Shown here: positions 41,717 through 51,386 of the stretch, in pieces
How positions within the stretch are numbered: the first letter of the stretch is position 1
How the letters are laid out: every line of letters begins with the position of its first letter
Assembly: GCA_964530825.1 (NCBI GenBank)
Contig: CAZHCA010000026.1
Location: forward strand, 1 to 60,740
DNA: 60,740 bases
Direction: 5' to 3'
Source: CAZHCA01 sp964530825
GTDB taxonomy: Bacteria; Bacteroidota; Bacteroidia; Chitinophagales; Saprospiraceae
Notes under the pieces: generated by a model
What the model was told of the DNA's origin: nothing
The model's input: only the letters and a program-made list of their open reading frames with translations
Databases searched by the model: none
Position numbers and translations under genes: made by a program

Positions 41717-44578
41717 TTAATAGCCGAAAATATCTTCAAGTTGCAGCTCCTCCATCGGCCCCAGGGACCTCAGGTAATTCATATCAATGCGGTCTTTGCT
41801 ACCCAGCACGAGATACGTGTAAGCGCGCCCCCGAACGTACTGGCGATGGAAGTCGACTAAATCGCTTGGCTTGGTGCTTTCCATGGTCTCGTACAGGTAT
41901 TGCCGTAGATCATAGTCGTAGCCTAGGTCCTGGAAATTGATGGCCGTACGGTGGATGTGGCGCGGACTGATGCGCTCGGAAGCCACCTGCTTTAATATGG
42001 AGCGGCGGGCCTGGTCGATCTGTTCTTCGTTGATCGGCATATTCCCCATAATATCCCGCATTGCCGGGATAGCATCTTCTAACTTATCGGGTTGCGTACC
42101 CACGTAGGCCTGCAGATAGTGCGCCAGATGCTTCCGGCCAGGGCTGCTGTAATAGGCAAAAGTCGAATAGGCGAGACCCCTCGATTCGCGAATTTCCTGG
42201 AAAACGATCGACGATAATCCGAAACCGAAGTAATCATTGAAAAGTTCCTTCATGGCGTATTCCTCTAGACTAAACTCAGGCGTTCCTTTGGAAAATTGCA
42301 TCACGTCGGTCTGCACGATGGGGTAATCGAGGAAGAGAATCTTATCAATTGCAGTTGGGAGTTGGGTAAACATCGTTTCCGCAGGAGCCTGGCGATAGTT
42401 TTCCGGGAAAAAATGTTGCGACCGCATAGTGCGCTCGAGTTGGGAAGGGTCTTGCGGACCGAAGTAATAGATCCGGTGCGGATAAGTCAATATGCGGTGA
42501 ATCTTGCTCGTCAGTTGATCCGCTTCGATGCTTAGCAACTCTTCCCGGCTCAGGCGGTGAGAAAAAGGCGAGCTTGCGCCATAGCGGGCGTAACTGGCAA
42601 AAGCGCGACGTAGAATGAAATCTCGGTCCTGTTTGGCGTGATCACGCTTGGACAAAATGTCCTGTACGAAATTACCCAGCGCAACTTCGTTGGGTGTAAC
42701 GTGGGCAATAACGTGTTCCAACAGTTTTAATCCTTCGGCAAAAGAGTCTTCCAGGCCGGAAAGGATGATGGCGGAGCGGTACTCACCGGCTTCGGCATTC
42801 AGGCTCAAACCCAATCGGAAAAGCTCCTGCTGCAGCTCTAGGGGAGTGTATTTTTCGGTCCCCAGATAGGGCAGATAATTCAGGGCCAATGCGAAGGCGC
42901 GGTCATGCAATTTGCCGAAATCGAACTCATAAGACAAGGTGAAGAGTTCATTATTGGGATTGTGAACGCAAGCGAGCTCCACATGGTCGTTGAGCTTTTG
43001 CCGGCGGATCGTTGCCTTAAAATCAACAAAGGTAGGTTCCAGTTCGGCCGTCGTCTTGTGTAAAAAGTTTCGGCCATATTCAGACAGGGCGTCGCGATTG
43101 AGTTCGACGGAGGTAATCGGTGGTTTGTCGACTTTGATGACGTTGGGGTCTTCGCCCTCCCGCTTATAAACGACCACGTACTGATCGTCGAGGCGTTCGC
43201 GGGCAAAACGGACGATATCTGCTTTGCTGAAAGTTTTTAATTTTTCCAGATAGGAAGTATACTCCGGCCAGGGAATGCCCAGGATAAAACTATTGGTCAT
43301 ATTATTGACCCGGGCCTGGTTGTCTTCGTATTGCTTCTGGTCATTGAGCTTAAGGTCGTTAATGACAGCCTCGAGCATCCAGTCGGGAAAATCACCTGAT
43401 TTGATGCGCTCCAGTTGATCGAGTAGCAGGTCGACTACCGCTTCGAGGGATTGATCTTGACGTGCGCGGCCGTAGAAGCCAAAAACCGTGTAATTTTCCA
43501 GCATCCAGACCCAGGCGTCCGATTCCAGCACCTTTTGTTGTTGATTGAGCTCCAGGTCGAGCAGTCCGGCCTTTTCGTTGAAGAGCAACTGCTGGATCAC
43601 AGTGGCGTAAAGCGGATCTTCGGACTGGCTGTGCCCCAAACGCCAAGAAAGTGTCACCAGGGGCGCTTCTTTACCCAAAACTTCTTTGACTACAGGGCCG
43701 TCTTGGGCGGGCTGCTCTCTATAGGTGAAAGGCGGCACCTCGGCAGCTGCATAGTGGCCAAAGTGTTTTTCGGCAAGAGCAACTGCCTCCTGCGGATCGA
43801 AATCGCCGGCCAGAATAATGGCCATATTGTTGGGGACGTAGTACGTTTGAAAATACGTTTGAATGTTCTTCATGGAGGGGTTGCGCAGGTGTTCCGCCGA
43901 TCCGATGGTGGTCTGCGTGCCGTAGGGATGCTCAGGGAAAAGGCCTTCCCGGATGGCTTTCGTTACTTTCCGGATATCCTGGTCTTGACCGATATTAAAC
44001 TCTTCGTAGACGGTTTCCAACTCGGTGTGGAAAAGACGAAGGGCCATCATACGGAAACGCTCAGCTTCGAGTTCCATCCAGCGGCAAAGCTCATTCGCGG
44101 GAATATCGTTGACGAAGACCGTCTGCTCGACATAGGTGTAGGCGTTGGTCATTTTAGCACCCATTGAAGAAAGCAGGCGGTCGTACTCGTTGGGTGCTAC
44201 CAGTTTAGCTGCTTCGAATGATAACCGGTCAATTTCCCGGTAAATTGCCCGTCGCTCCTCCGGGTCGCGCGTGCGGCGGTGCTTTTCGTAGAGCCCGGCA
44301 ATTTGGTCGAGGTATTGTTTTTCTTTGTCCCAGTCCGTAGCGCCGATCCGACTAGTTCCCTTGAATAGCATATGCTCCATGTAGTGGGCCAGGCCGGTCG
44401 TCTCAGGCGGGTCTTGCTTAGAACCGGCGCGCACGGCGATATTGGTGAAAATGCGCGGCTCGTCCTTATTAACGCTCATGTAAAGGCGCAGGCCATTCGG
44501 CAAGGTGTACAGATATGCATTTAAAGGATCATTGGCAAAGGAATCGAGCTGATAGGTCTTTTTTTTCGTATCGATCAT
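41717..44578 (-). CDS. M16 family metallopeptidase (insulinase-like), duplicated form
   Basis: 953 residues with two M16 units. The active unit has the inverted zinc motif HxxEH as HYMEH (H65, E68, H69) and the third ligand Glu in LETVYEEFN near residue 187; the second half has the paired inactive fold (FDFGKLHDRAFALALNYL, and a C-terminal SRGLAYSTFAYYSSPGRKH). Long M16 enzymes of this type (about 900-980 residues) digest small peptides in a closed chamber. There is no signal peptide, so it is probably cytosolic. Encoded upstream of, and likely with, the PLP enzyme. Confidence 0.88.
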   Translation of the reverse strand: MIDTKKKTYQLDSFANDPLNAYLYTLPNGLRLYMSVNKDEPRIFTNIAVRAGSKQDPPETTGLAHYMEHMLFKGTSRIGATDWDKEKQYLDQIAGLYEKHRRTRDPEERRAIYREIDRLSFEAAKLVAPNEYDRLLSSMGAKMTNAYTYVEQTVFVNDIPANELCRWMELEAERFRMMALRLFHTELETVYEEFNIGQDQDIRKVTKAIREGLFPEHPYGTQTTIGSAEHLRNPSMKNIQTYFQTYYVPNNMAIILAGDFDPQEAVALAEKHFGHYAAAEVPPFTYREQPAQDGPVVKEVLGKEAPLVTLSWRLGHSQSEDPLYATVIQQLLFNEKAGLLDLELNQQQKVLESDAWVWMLENYTVFGFYGRARQDQSLEAVVDLLLDQLERIKSGDFPDWMLEAVINDLKLNDQKQYEDNQARVNNMTNSFILGIPWPEYTSYLEKLKTFSKADIVRFARERLDDQYVVVYKREGEDPNVIKVDKPPITSVELNRDALSEYGRNFLHKTTAELEPTFVDFKATIRRQKLNDHVELACVHNPNNELFTLSYEFDFGKLHDRAFALALNYLPYLGTEKYTPLELQQELFRLGLSLNAEAGEYRSAIILSGLEDSFAEGLKLLEHVIAHVTPNEVALGNFVQDILSKRDHAKQDRDFILRRAFASYARYGASSPFSHRLSREELLSIEADQLTSKIHRILTYPHRIYYFGPQDPSQLERTMRSQHFFPENYRQAPAETMFTQLPTAIDKILFLDYPIVQTDVMQFSKGTPEFSLEEYAMKELFNDYFGFGLSSIVFQEIRESRGLAYSTFAYYSSPGRKHLAHYLQAYVGTQPDKLEDAIPAMRDIMGNMPINEEQIDQARRSILKQVASERISPRHIHRTAINFQDLGYDYDLRQYLYETMESTKPSDLVDFHRQYVRGRAYTYLVLGSKDRIDMNYLRSLGPMEELQLEDIFGY

Positions 44579-44730
44579 AACTTGCTTTTTCAGGTCGCTT
44601 TGGCCTCAAAGATAAGAACGGCCCGGAAGAATATACTTGAAATTGTGTAACGAGGTAATTCAAGGAATAGTTGCTTAATCCATTCAAGGATGATCAATCT
44701 GGCGCGTTCACCAGACCATTAGATTGGCAT

Positions 44731-44928
44731 TCAGATCCTTTTCGCTACCGCATTCTTTTGTGGATTGCCGGGATCAGCAATCCATTTACCATCGACGATG
44801 AATTTATAAGGAGATTGACCGCCTGCGAACTCCGGTTCTAAGCCCAAGCTATCAGCAGTGCGCTCCGTGAGACGGGCCTTCGGCTGCCAATGGTCGAAGA
44901 AGTCGATTAAGTTGACTGAGGATTATCC
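44731..44928 (-). pseudogene. CBM48 (glycogen-binding) fragment
   Basis: On the minus strand the frame reads FFDHWQPKARLTERTADSLG, then EFAGGQSPYKFIVDGKWIAD and PGNPQKNAVAKRI to a stop. The YKFIVDGxWxxDPxNP block is the hallmark of CBM48/AMPK-type carbohydrate-binding modules. There is no start codon and the N-terminal strands are missing, so this is the tail of a lost gene. The region 44579-45146 holds no other gene. Confidence 0.55.
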
Positions 44929-45146
44929 GGCCATTCTCTTAAAGATGCATCCAATCAGTGAGCCAATCCATGGCCGCCGGCTGGCCATCTCGTTTAATTT
45001 TCAACCGGCAGGCTCTTCAGTGAATTTTGGCACAGCTAGAGCAAAACTTTTTATTTTTATGCAGCCCTTCTGGAATTACCACTTTTTGAATGTGTGCACT
45101 CCAAATCTATTTTCTATGCCGCTTTTCATGGATTTGCATAAAGCAG

Positions 45147-45606
45147 ATGACTACGAGAGTAAAAAAACCTACGCTGGAGGAGATCAAGCGCAATCACCTG
45201 GCCGATCTGGAGGTCCAGGGACGCTATGGTTGCCGCAAACCGGAAACTGGCCAGGCACCTTTCGGATGCCTCTTGGGCAGCATTGTTGCGGCTGTTGGAA
45301 TACAAATCGGATTGGAAGGACAAAAAGGTAGTCAAGGTTTCGCGTTGGTATCCCAGCAGCAAGACCTGCCATAAGTGTGGTTGGCTCAACGAGCACCTGG
45401 ACCTGTCCATGAGAACTTGGAGATGTGGAAACGGCCACCAATTGGAGCGAGACCTCAATGCAGCCGTCCACATCCTGAGGGAGGGAAAAAGCATCATTTC
45501 GGCAGGGACTGTCGAAAACACGGGTGGAGAGAAGGGAAGACCCTGGCTGAGGTCGGGGCGCATCTCTGGGAAGCCCGAAGCCCACCAGCCTTTAGCTGGT
45601 GGGTAG
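45147..45606 (+). pseudogene. TnpB (IS200/IS605 family) C-terminal remnant, frameshifted
   Basis: The intact 3' part reads VAANRKLARHLSDASWAALL, then YKSDWKDKKVVKVSRWYPSS, the zinc ribbon CHKCGW...CGNGH, and ERDLNAAVHIL with the RuvC-III Asp. Upstream, a second frame gives EEIKRNHLADLEVQG, which should continue straight into the first (a LEVQGM-VANRKLA junction in intact TnpB), so one base was lost or gained near 45220. The N-terminal RuvC-I and the start are absent. So no active nuclease. A right-end hairpin remains at 45581. Confidence 0.75.
45581..45603. mobile_element. IS200/IS605-type right-end hairpin
   Basis: CCCACCAGC and GCTGGTGGG flank CTTTA directly at the end of the TnpB frame. 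Subterminal hairpins of this kind are recognised by the Y1 transposase TnpA, which is not present. A similar hairpin is at 60651. Confidence 0.55.
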
Positions 45607-45638
45607 TTCACCCGTCAGGATTAAAGTAAGCAACTACC

Positions 45639-46202
45639 TTACCAGTCAATGCCGAAGCGCAGGTCCATCTGTACAAAGGGCGCTGACACATCGCCGTTTT
45701 CCAAATTGGCAATCGACACGTCGGAGACTAGCCGGTAACCACCCTCCAGCCCCAAGTGGAACCAGGTCGTCAGGTTGATCTCTAAGCCTAGTGAGGGCAT
45801 AAAAACGAAGACTTTATCATCGCGATCGTCGTCGAAAAGACGGACTTCGCCGCTCCCCAGTAGCATACTGATGGAGGGGTGCACGAGCCGGTGGCCTCCA
45901 GGGGTAAGGCCTAAAGCGAGTCCGTTGTGAACGATTTTAAAATCTTCATCAAATTGATCCAGCGAGGTGCGACCGAATTGGCGTTGCCAGCCCCAGCCCA
46001 GGTAAAAGTCGTTGTTAAATTCTAGGGCGATCAACCCTCCGGAGAGGCGTTCGGAATCATCGGCATAGAAAGAATAATTGTAAGGTATCCGGTACCAAAG
46101 CCCAGTAGAATTTAGTCCGCCGGGGCCGAAGAGTGTTTCGGTCTGTGCCTTTCCAATGGCCGGAGCAGCCAGTAACAGTAAGAGTATCCAAAAGTAGCGC
46201 AT
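45639..46202 (-). CDS. Small outer-membrane beta-barrel protein (paralogue)
   Basis: 187 residues from the ATG at 46202 (MRYFWILLLLLAAPAIGKAQ, signal peptide ending GKAQ). Barrel-like strands include GLIALEFNNDFYLGWGWQRQ and TTWFHLGLEGGYRLVSDVSI, with the end VQMDLRFGIDW. It shares the ETLFG start, the GGYRL strand and the overall plan with the protein at 20286. Function is unknown. Located directly beside the TnpB debris, on the opposite strand. Confidence 0.65.
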   Translation of the reverse strand: MRYFWILLLLLAAPAIGKAQTETLFGPGGLNSTGLWYRIPYNYSFYADDSERLSGGLIALEFNNDFYLGWGWQRQFGRTSLDQFDEDFKIVHNGLALGLTPGGHRLVHPSISMLLGSGEVRLFDDDRDDKVFVFMPSLGLEINLTTWFHLGLEGGYRLVSDVSIANLENGDVSAPFVQMDLRFGIDW

Positions 46203-46344
46203 AGTTGAACCTGTTTTCTTAATAAGATGCAATCCATTAGTCGAACCCCTTATTTTGGGAGAGGAAAAGTGGTAAGTTTAAACACTTTAGCTATTTCTCC
46301 GGGCCGTGCCGGCTTGTTGCCTGTTGGGATGAGGCTTACGTTTG

Positions 46345-47496
46345 TTAAGGTTTCACTATCATCAGGCGCTTGGTGATGATGGTCTTCCCTCTGTCGTTGG
46401 TCAAACTATAGAGGTAAGTACCTTTTTTAAGTGGCGCAATGCTGATTTTTTCAGTGGTATCCCCCTGTATCGAGTAGGTTTTCGACCATTCTTCAATCCC
46501 TAAAAGGTTGAAGATTTTCACGGTATAATTGCCCGGTGGCAGGTTGATAAAAGAAAATTTCACGTTGACGATGGCCGGATTGGGATAGGCAAAGAGATTG
46601 GGTCGCTGGCTATTTGCATCGACCATTTGCAGTCGGGCCTGTTCGCCCGCAAACTGAACTTGCTGTACTGTTTCCGATGTAGGATCGGCATGGATGACGG
46701 CAATGGGGTCAATCTGGTCCGAAGCAAAATAATAATACCGAAGATCAATTTCCGGGGTGGGAAGCAGTTGCTCCGGCGCCAGCGCAGTTAGGTCTTGCCA
46801 AAGCGAATTACCAATTTTGCCCAACAGACGATAAGTAGGTGTGGTGCGGCGCTGCTGGCGTAGAACTTCGTGGATACCACCCGGGATGGTCATCCAGCCA
46901 AAAGCGTCCACTTCATCCTGGCGCTCTAACGCAATTTCCAGCCGGAGCGAATCGGGACTGATCGGCAAACCCTGAAACAAGCTGCGAAGCATTCCTTCGG
47001 TCGACACTGCCAAAACCGTTTGGGTTTCGTATTGGTGGGTGTCGCCATAGCGCAATGGAGTAGTCCGGATTACTAGCGGTGGGTCGTAGGTGGTTTTGCC
47101 TTCGATGCCCCACTGGAATGGAGCCGGCCCGTAGTGGCCAAGCAAAGAAAGCCCTTTCGAGGTCTTTCGGAAATAAGCTTCGATGCCCGATGGTAATAAT
47201 CGAAAAAGGGTAGCATCGGGGAAATGCGTAGCGTAGCGCCCTTTACTTGCTGGTTGCCATACACTGCGGTTGGCGAACGGTGCTTGGAGATAGGAAAAAT
47301 CCCATCGTTGCTGCTTTCCGCCAGGTGTTATGACAATATTGCCGGATGGAAAATGATCGATCGCAAAATAGGCGGTGTCGCCGGCTTCGGGAAGGTAGCC
47401 TTCGTCGAGGGTGATCTGCCCTGTTGCGCGTACGGCCAGGCCGTTAAGCGTGAAAAGCAGCCCCAATAACCCGATAAGACGGTCGAATTTTGGCAT
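46345..47496 (-). CDS. Secreted T9SS cargo protein of unknown function
   Basis: 383 residues with signal peptide (MPKFDRLIGLLGLLFTLNGL) and type A T9SS sorting domain at about 300-383 (FAYPNPAIVNVKFSFINLPP, YTVKIFNLLGIEEWS, KGTYLYSLTND, KRLMIVKP). The middle 270 residues are beta-rich (FSYLQAPFANRSVWQPASKG, DLRYYYFASD) with no recognised domain. The protein should be exported across the outer membrane and either anchored or released. It lies 69 bases before the ABC exporter but is not clearly an operon. Confidence 0.8.
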   Translation of the reverse strand: MPKFDRLIGLLGLLFTLNGLAVRATGQITLDEGYLPEAGDTAYFAIDHFPSGNIVITPGGKQQRWDFSYLQAPFANRSVWQPASKGRYATHFPDATLFRLLPSGIEAYFRKTSKGLSLLGHYGPAPFQWGIEGKTTYDPPLVIRTTPLRYGDTHQYETQTVLAVSTEGMLRSLFQGLPISPDSLRLEIALERQDEVDAFGWMTIPGGIHEVLRQQRRTTPTYRLLGKIGNSLWQDLTALAPEQLLPTPEIDLRYYYFASDQIDPIAVIHADPTSETVQQVQFAGEQARLQMVDANSQRPNLFAYPNPAIVNVKFSFINLPPGNYTVKIFNLLGIEEWSKTYSIQGDTTEKISIAPLKKGTYLYSLTNDRGKTIITKRLMIVKP

Positions 47497-47564
47497 GGAT
47501 CATTTTTTGCGTAAGCGAAAATACCAAAAATGCGCTATGGTCGATAGGTTCGGCGGTAAACGAT

Positions 47565-49391
47565 TTAGGAGCGGGTGCCTTGAAGTTCCAAGAGCTTTCG
47601 GTACTCACCGGCGCGGTCGTGCAGTTCGCCAGGGCTGCCTTGTTCAATAATTTGACCATCGCGCAGCACGACGATTTCGTCGGCGTGTTGGATGGTAGAC
47701 AGCCGGTGGGCAATAACGATGGAGGTGCGGTTTTGCATCAGCCGCTCCAGGGACTCCTGGACCAGCTTTTCCGACTCGGAATCCAGTGCCGAGGTGGCCT
47801 CGTCGAGGATCAGAATAGGCGGGTTGCGAAGTACGGCCCGGGCAATCGTTAGGCGCTGCCGCTGGCCGCCGCTGAGTTTATTGCCACGGTCTCCGATATT
47901 GGTTTGGTACCCCTGCTCTAAATTTACGATAAATTGATGGGCATTAGCGATGCGTGCGGCCTGCTCTACCCCCTCGGGTGTGGCATGAGCCCAGCCGAAG
48001 GCGATGTTGTGGTAGACGGTATCGTTGAATAAAATAGGTTCTTGAGAGACGATGCCCATAAGGTCGCGCAAGTCGCGAATGCGGAGGTCGCGCACATCCA
48101 TGCCGTCAATAGTTATGCGCCCACCGGTGACGTCGTAAAAGCGCGGTAGTAAGTCGACCAAGGTGCTTTTACCGGCCCCCGATGCCCCTACCAGAGCTAT
48201 GACCTTACCCTGGGGGATATCCAGGTTGATGTGGCGCAGGACCGGCCCGTCTGTTTCCCGATAGGCGAAGGATACGTTTTCATACCGAATAACTTTGCTG
48301 AATGCGGTGATCGTACGGGCCCCGGGTTGCTCCTTGATCGTATCGGGAAGGTCGAGAATAGCTTCGATCCGCTCCAGTGCTGCAATACCTTTCTGAATGT
48401 TGTAGTACGCCCGGGAAAAAGCTTTAGTCGGTTCGATGACGCTGTAAAAAGCAAAGATGAACGTAAGGAAGGTAGCTGCTTCCAGGTTGTCGGAAAAAAC
48501 CTGACGCGACCCGTACCAAAGTAGGGCGGCAACTACCGAAATGCCCAGGAACTCAGAGAGGGGGGAGGCTAGGTCGCGCCGCCGCAGCACACCGGTCAGG
48601 GTCTGGCGATAGCGATCGTTGACTTCGCCGAATTTAGCTTCTTGGTAGGGTTCGGCATTGAATCCTTTGATGATGCGAATACCCGACAGAGCTTCCTCGA
48701 GGTTACTGACCATCTCGCCCATGGTAGCCTGGACTATTGCGGATGGTTTCTTCAAGGTTTTGCTGACACCCCCGATAACGATGGCCGTGAAAATCAAGAG
48801 GAAAAAGACGAAAATGGTGAGATTGACGCTCACAAAGAGCATGTATGCAAGGGCTCCGATAATAATGAGCGGGTCGCGAAAAACAGTCTCCAAAACATTC
48901 AGAATACTGTATTCCACTTCTTGTACGTCGGCGGTCGACCGGGAGATGATATCACCCTTACGATCCTCGGAAAACTGGCCAATAGGTAGGGAGGTCGTTT
49001 TTTCAAACAGCTGCTGGCGCAGGTCCCGGATAATGCCGTTACGCAGAGGCGCCATAAAAAACATGGCCAGATAGCGGAATAAGTTTTTGCCGAAAAAAGT
49101 AATGACAATAGCTGCACAGACGTAAAGCAAGGCGCGTTCTCGTCCTTGCTCCTCAACAAACCGGCTGAACTGATAGTACAAATGCTGCTCTACCGAAGCA
49201 AAGGTCCACTGGAGAGGGCCCTGGGGGGCGTCGACCGGATCGACTTGCTGGAAAAGGATCTCCAGGAAAGGAGCGATCATGGGTATGGAGAGCAAGGTAA
49301 AAAGCGCCGTCAGCAGGTTACTTCCGATGATCGGTCCTAGATAAACCCGGTAACCCCGGATATAACCCATAAGTCGCCAGAAACTCTTCAT
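47565..49391 (-). CDS. ABC exporter, MsbA-like (fused membrane and ATPase domains)
   Basis: 608 residues. The transmembrane domain at 1-330 has six helices; the ATPase domain at 365-600 has Walker A GASGAGKST, signature LSGGQRQR, Walker B ILILDEATSALDSE and the switch His in VIAHRLST. The layout is that of MsbA/lipid A exporters and multidrug transporters; substrate cannot be told. It is a homodimer in the inner membrane. Bacteroidota genomes usually carry an MsbA-like gene needed for LPS transport, which fits here. Confidence 0.88.
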   Translation of the reverse strand: MKSFWRLMGYIRGYRVYLGPIIGSNLLTALFTLLSIPMIAPFLEILFQQVDPVDAPQGPLQWTFASVEQHLYYQFSRFVEEQGRERALLYVCAAIVITFFGKNLFRYLAMFFMAPLRNGIIRDLRQQLFEKTTSLPIGQFSEDRKGDIISRSTADVQEVEYSILNVLETVFRDPLIIIGALAYMLFVSVNLTIFVFFLLIFTAIVIGGVSKTLKKPSAIVQATMGEMVSNLEEALSGIRIIKGFNAEPYQEAKFGEVNDRYRQTLTGVLRRRDLASPLSEFLGISVVAALLWYGSRQVFSDNLEAATFLTFIFAFYSVIEPTKAFSRAYYNIQKGIAALERIEAILDLPDTIKEQPGARTITAFSKVIRYENVSFAYRETDGPVLRHINLDIPQGKVIALVGASGAGKSTLVDLLPRFYDVTGGRITIDGMDVRDLRIRDLRDLMGIVSQEPILFNDTVYHNIAFGWAHATPEGVEQAARIANAHQFIVNLEQGYQTNIGDRGNKLSGGQRQRLTIARAVLRNPPILILDEATSALDSESEKLVQESLERLMQNRTSIVIAHRLSTIQHADEIVVLRDGQIIEQGSPGELHDRAGEYRKLLELQGTRS

Positions 49392-49432
49392 GATGGTAGG
49401 TTAACAACCTCAAGGTCTGACTGGTTGGCTGC

Positions 49433-50782
49433 CTATTCTTTGGGCGGGTCCAGCTTAAATTCGTTGAGGAAGCCAGTGTGAAAATCTCCTTTGCGGAAGC
49501 GCTCTTCCTTCATCAGGGCTTGGTGGAAGGGGACGGTTGTAGCTACACCTTCTACAATGAATTCGTCCAGCGCCCGCTCCATCTTAAGAATGCACTCTTC
49601 GCGGGTCGGAGCCCGGCATATGATCTTAGCAATCATGGAATCGTAAAACGGCGGTATGGTATAGCCCGCATACACGTGCGTATCGACCCGCACCCCGTAG
49701 CCCTTAGAGCTGTGGAAGGAAGTGATTTTACCGGGATTGGGGCGAAAACCATTGAAGGGATCTTCGGCATTGATCCGGCATTCCATAGCGTGCATTTTGG
49801 GGTAGTAGTTCTTGCCGCTAATGAGCTCGCCGGCGGCAATTTTGATTTGTTCTTTGATCAGATCGTAATCGATGACTTCCTCGGTGACGGGATGCTCTAC
49901 CTGAATGCGGGTATTCATTTCCATAAAGTAGAAATTCCGGTATTTGTCTACCAGAAATTCCACCGTACCTACGCCCTCGTAGTCGATGGCCTCGCCAGCG
50001 CGGATAGCGGCCACTCCCATTTTTTCGCGGAGCTCATCATCCATGAAGGGCGATGGCGACTCTTCGACTAACTTCTGATGGCGACGCTGTATGGAACAGT
50101 CGCGTTCAGAGAGGTGTACTACAGTGCCTTTCTGGTCGCCTGCGATCTGGAATTCAATGTGACGAGGTTCTTCGATGAATTTTTCGATGTAGATACCATC
50201 GTTGCCGAATGCTGCTTTAGCTTCTTGCCGGGCCCGCTCCCAGTTAGGTTCGAATTCGCTTTCTTCCCATACGATGCGCATGCCTTTGCCGCCGCCGCCG
50301 GCGGTAGCTTTCAGGATAATTGGGTAGCCGATGTCTTTGGCGATTTTGAGGCCTTGTTTGAGATCCTTGACCAAGCCATCGGAGCCGGGAATAACGGGGA
50401 CCCCCGCTTTGACCATGGTTTCTTTAGCGGTTATTTTGTCGCCCATGCGTCGGATTTGAGAGGGGGTCGGCCCAATGAATTTGATGCCGTATTCAGTACA
50501 CACCTCGGCAAAGTCGGCGTTTTCGGCCAGAAAGCCGTATCCCGGATGCAGGGCATCCGCATTGGTGATCTCTACGGCCGCCATGATTTTAGGGATGCTG
50601 AGGTAGGACTCGGAAGAGGCAGGTGGCCCGATACAGACGGCTTCGTCGGCAAAGCGAACGTGCAGGCTTTCCCGGTCGGCAGTCGAATAAACCGCTACCG
50701 TTTGAATACCCATTTCGCGGCAAGTACGGATAATGCGCAGGGCAATCTCGCCGCGATTGGCGATCAGTACCTTATTGAACAT
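49433..50782 (-). CDS. accC: Acetyl-CoA carboxylase biotin carboxylase subunit
   Basis: 449 residues. ATP-grasp domain with KATAGGGGKGMR, the catalytic HxE region (RHIEFQIAGDQ), CSIQRRHQKLVEE, and the EMNTRIQVEHPVTEE block. It uses ATP and bicarbonate to carboxylate the biotin on AccB, the first step of fatty acid synthesis. Length matches the family. It is the last gene of the fabH-efp-accB-accC operon, 50 bases after accB. Confidence 0.95.
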   Translation of the reverse strand: MFNKVLIANRGEIALRIIRTCREMGIQTVAVYSTADRESLHVRFADEAVCIGPPASSESYLSIPKIMAAVEITNADALHPGYGFLAENADFAEVCTEYGIKFIGPTPSQIRRMGDKITAKETMVKAGVPVIPGSDGLVKDLKQGLKIAKDIGYPIILKATAGGGGKGMRIVWEESEFEPNWERARQEAKAAFGNDGIYIEKFIEEPRHIEFQIAGDQKGTVVHLSERDCSIQRRHQKLVEESPSPFMDDELREKMGVAAIRAGEAIDYEGVGTVEFLVDKYRNFYFMEMNTRIQVEHPVTEEVIDYDLIKEQIKIAAGELISGKNYYPKMHAMECRINAEDPFNGFRPNPGKITSFHSSKGYGVRVDTHVYAGYTIPPFYDSMIAKIICRAPTREECILKMERALDEFIVEGVATTVPFHQALMKEERFRKGDFHTGFLNEFKLDPPKE

Positions 50783-50831
50783 AATTTTCGGTTGTGTGAA
50801 GGATCTTCAAAAGGTTCCGCTGGAGCGGGCA

Positions 50832-51374
50832 TTAACCATTAGGGTCGACCAGGAACAGCACCTGATCGTACTCCACCGGTTGGGCGTCCTCGACCATGAC
50901 CTTGACTATTTTACCTGAAATTTCTGACTCGATTTCGTTGAAGAGCTTCATTGCCTCGATGATACAAACCGTCTGTCCTTTTTCGATGGCGTCGCCGACT
51001 TTAACAAAAGGCGCTTTGTCTGGAGAAGGAGCACGGTAAAAAGTACCTACAATGGGAGATTTGACCTCCAGGTAATTGGAATTGTCCTGGTCGTCAGCAG
51101 CATTGTCCGAAGCGGCACGCGGAGCAGCGGGATCTTCCGGCGGAGCCGCTGGGGTGGTCGGGGGCGCCGGCGCCGGTGGCGCGTAGGGCTGGTGTACGGG
51201 CGGTACCGAGATGATCGGTTGCGGGTTGCCAGCAGGGACACCTGCCGGAGTGGTATCTCGAGTGTAGTTTTTGGTGCGGACAGACAGTTCAAAGTCCCCG
51301 TCGCGCATCTTGAATTCGGTCAGCTCGAGTTTATTGACCAGCTTAATGAGTTCCTGAATTTCCTTTACAGTCAT
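50832..51374 (-). CDS. accB: Biotin carboxyl carrier protein of acetyl-CoA carboxylase
   Basis: 180 residues. The N-terminal KEIQELIKLVNKLELTEFKM and a Pro/Ala-rich linker (about 50-95) precede the biotinyl domain, whose target Lys is in IEAMKLFNEIE (EAMK). AccB carries the carboxyl group between AccC and the AccAD transferase. Alanine- and proline-rich linkers are usual in the family. Lies 13 bases behind efp and 50 bases before accC. Confidence 0.95.
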   Translation of the reverse strand: MTVKEIQELIKLVNKLELTEFKMRDGDFELSVRTKNYTRDTTPAGVPAGNPQPIISVPPVHQPYAPPAPAPPTTPAAPPEDPAAPRAASDNAADDQDNSNYLEVKSPIVGTFYRAPSPDKAPFVKVGDAIEKGQTVCIIEAMKLFNEIESEISGKIVKVMVEDAQPVEYDQVLFLVDPNG

Positions 51375-51386
51375 AAAAGGTTAGGT

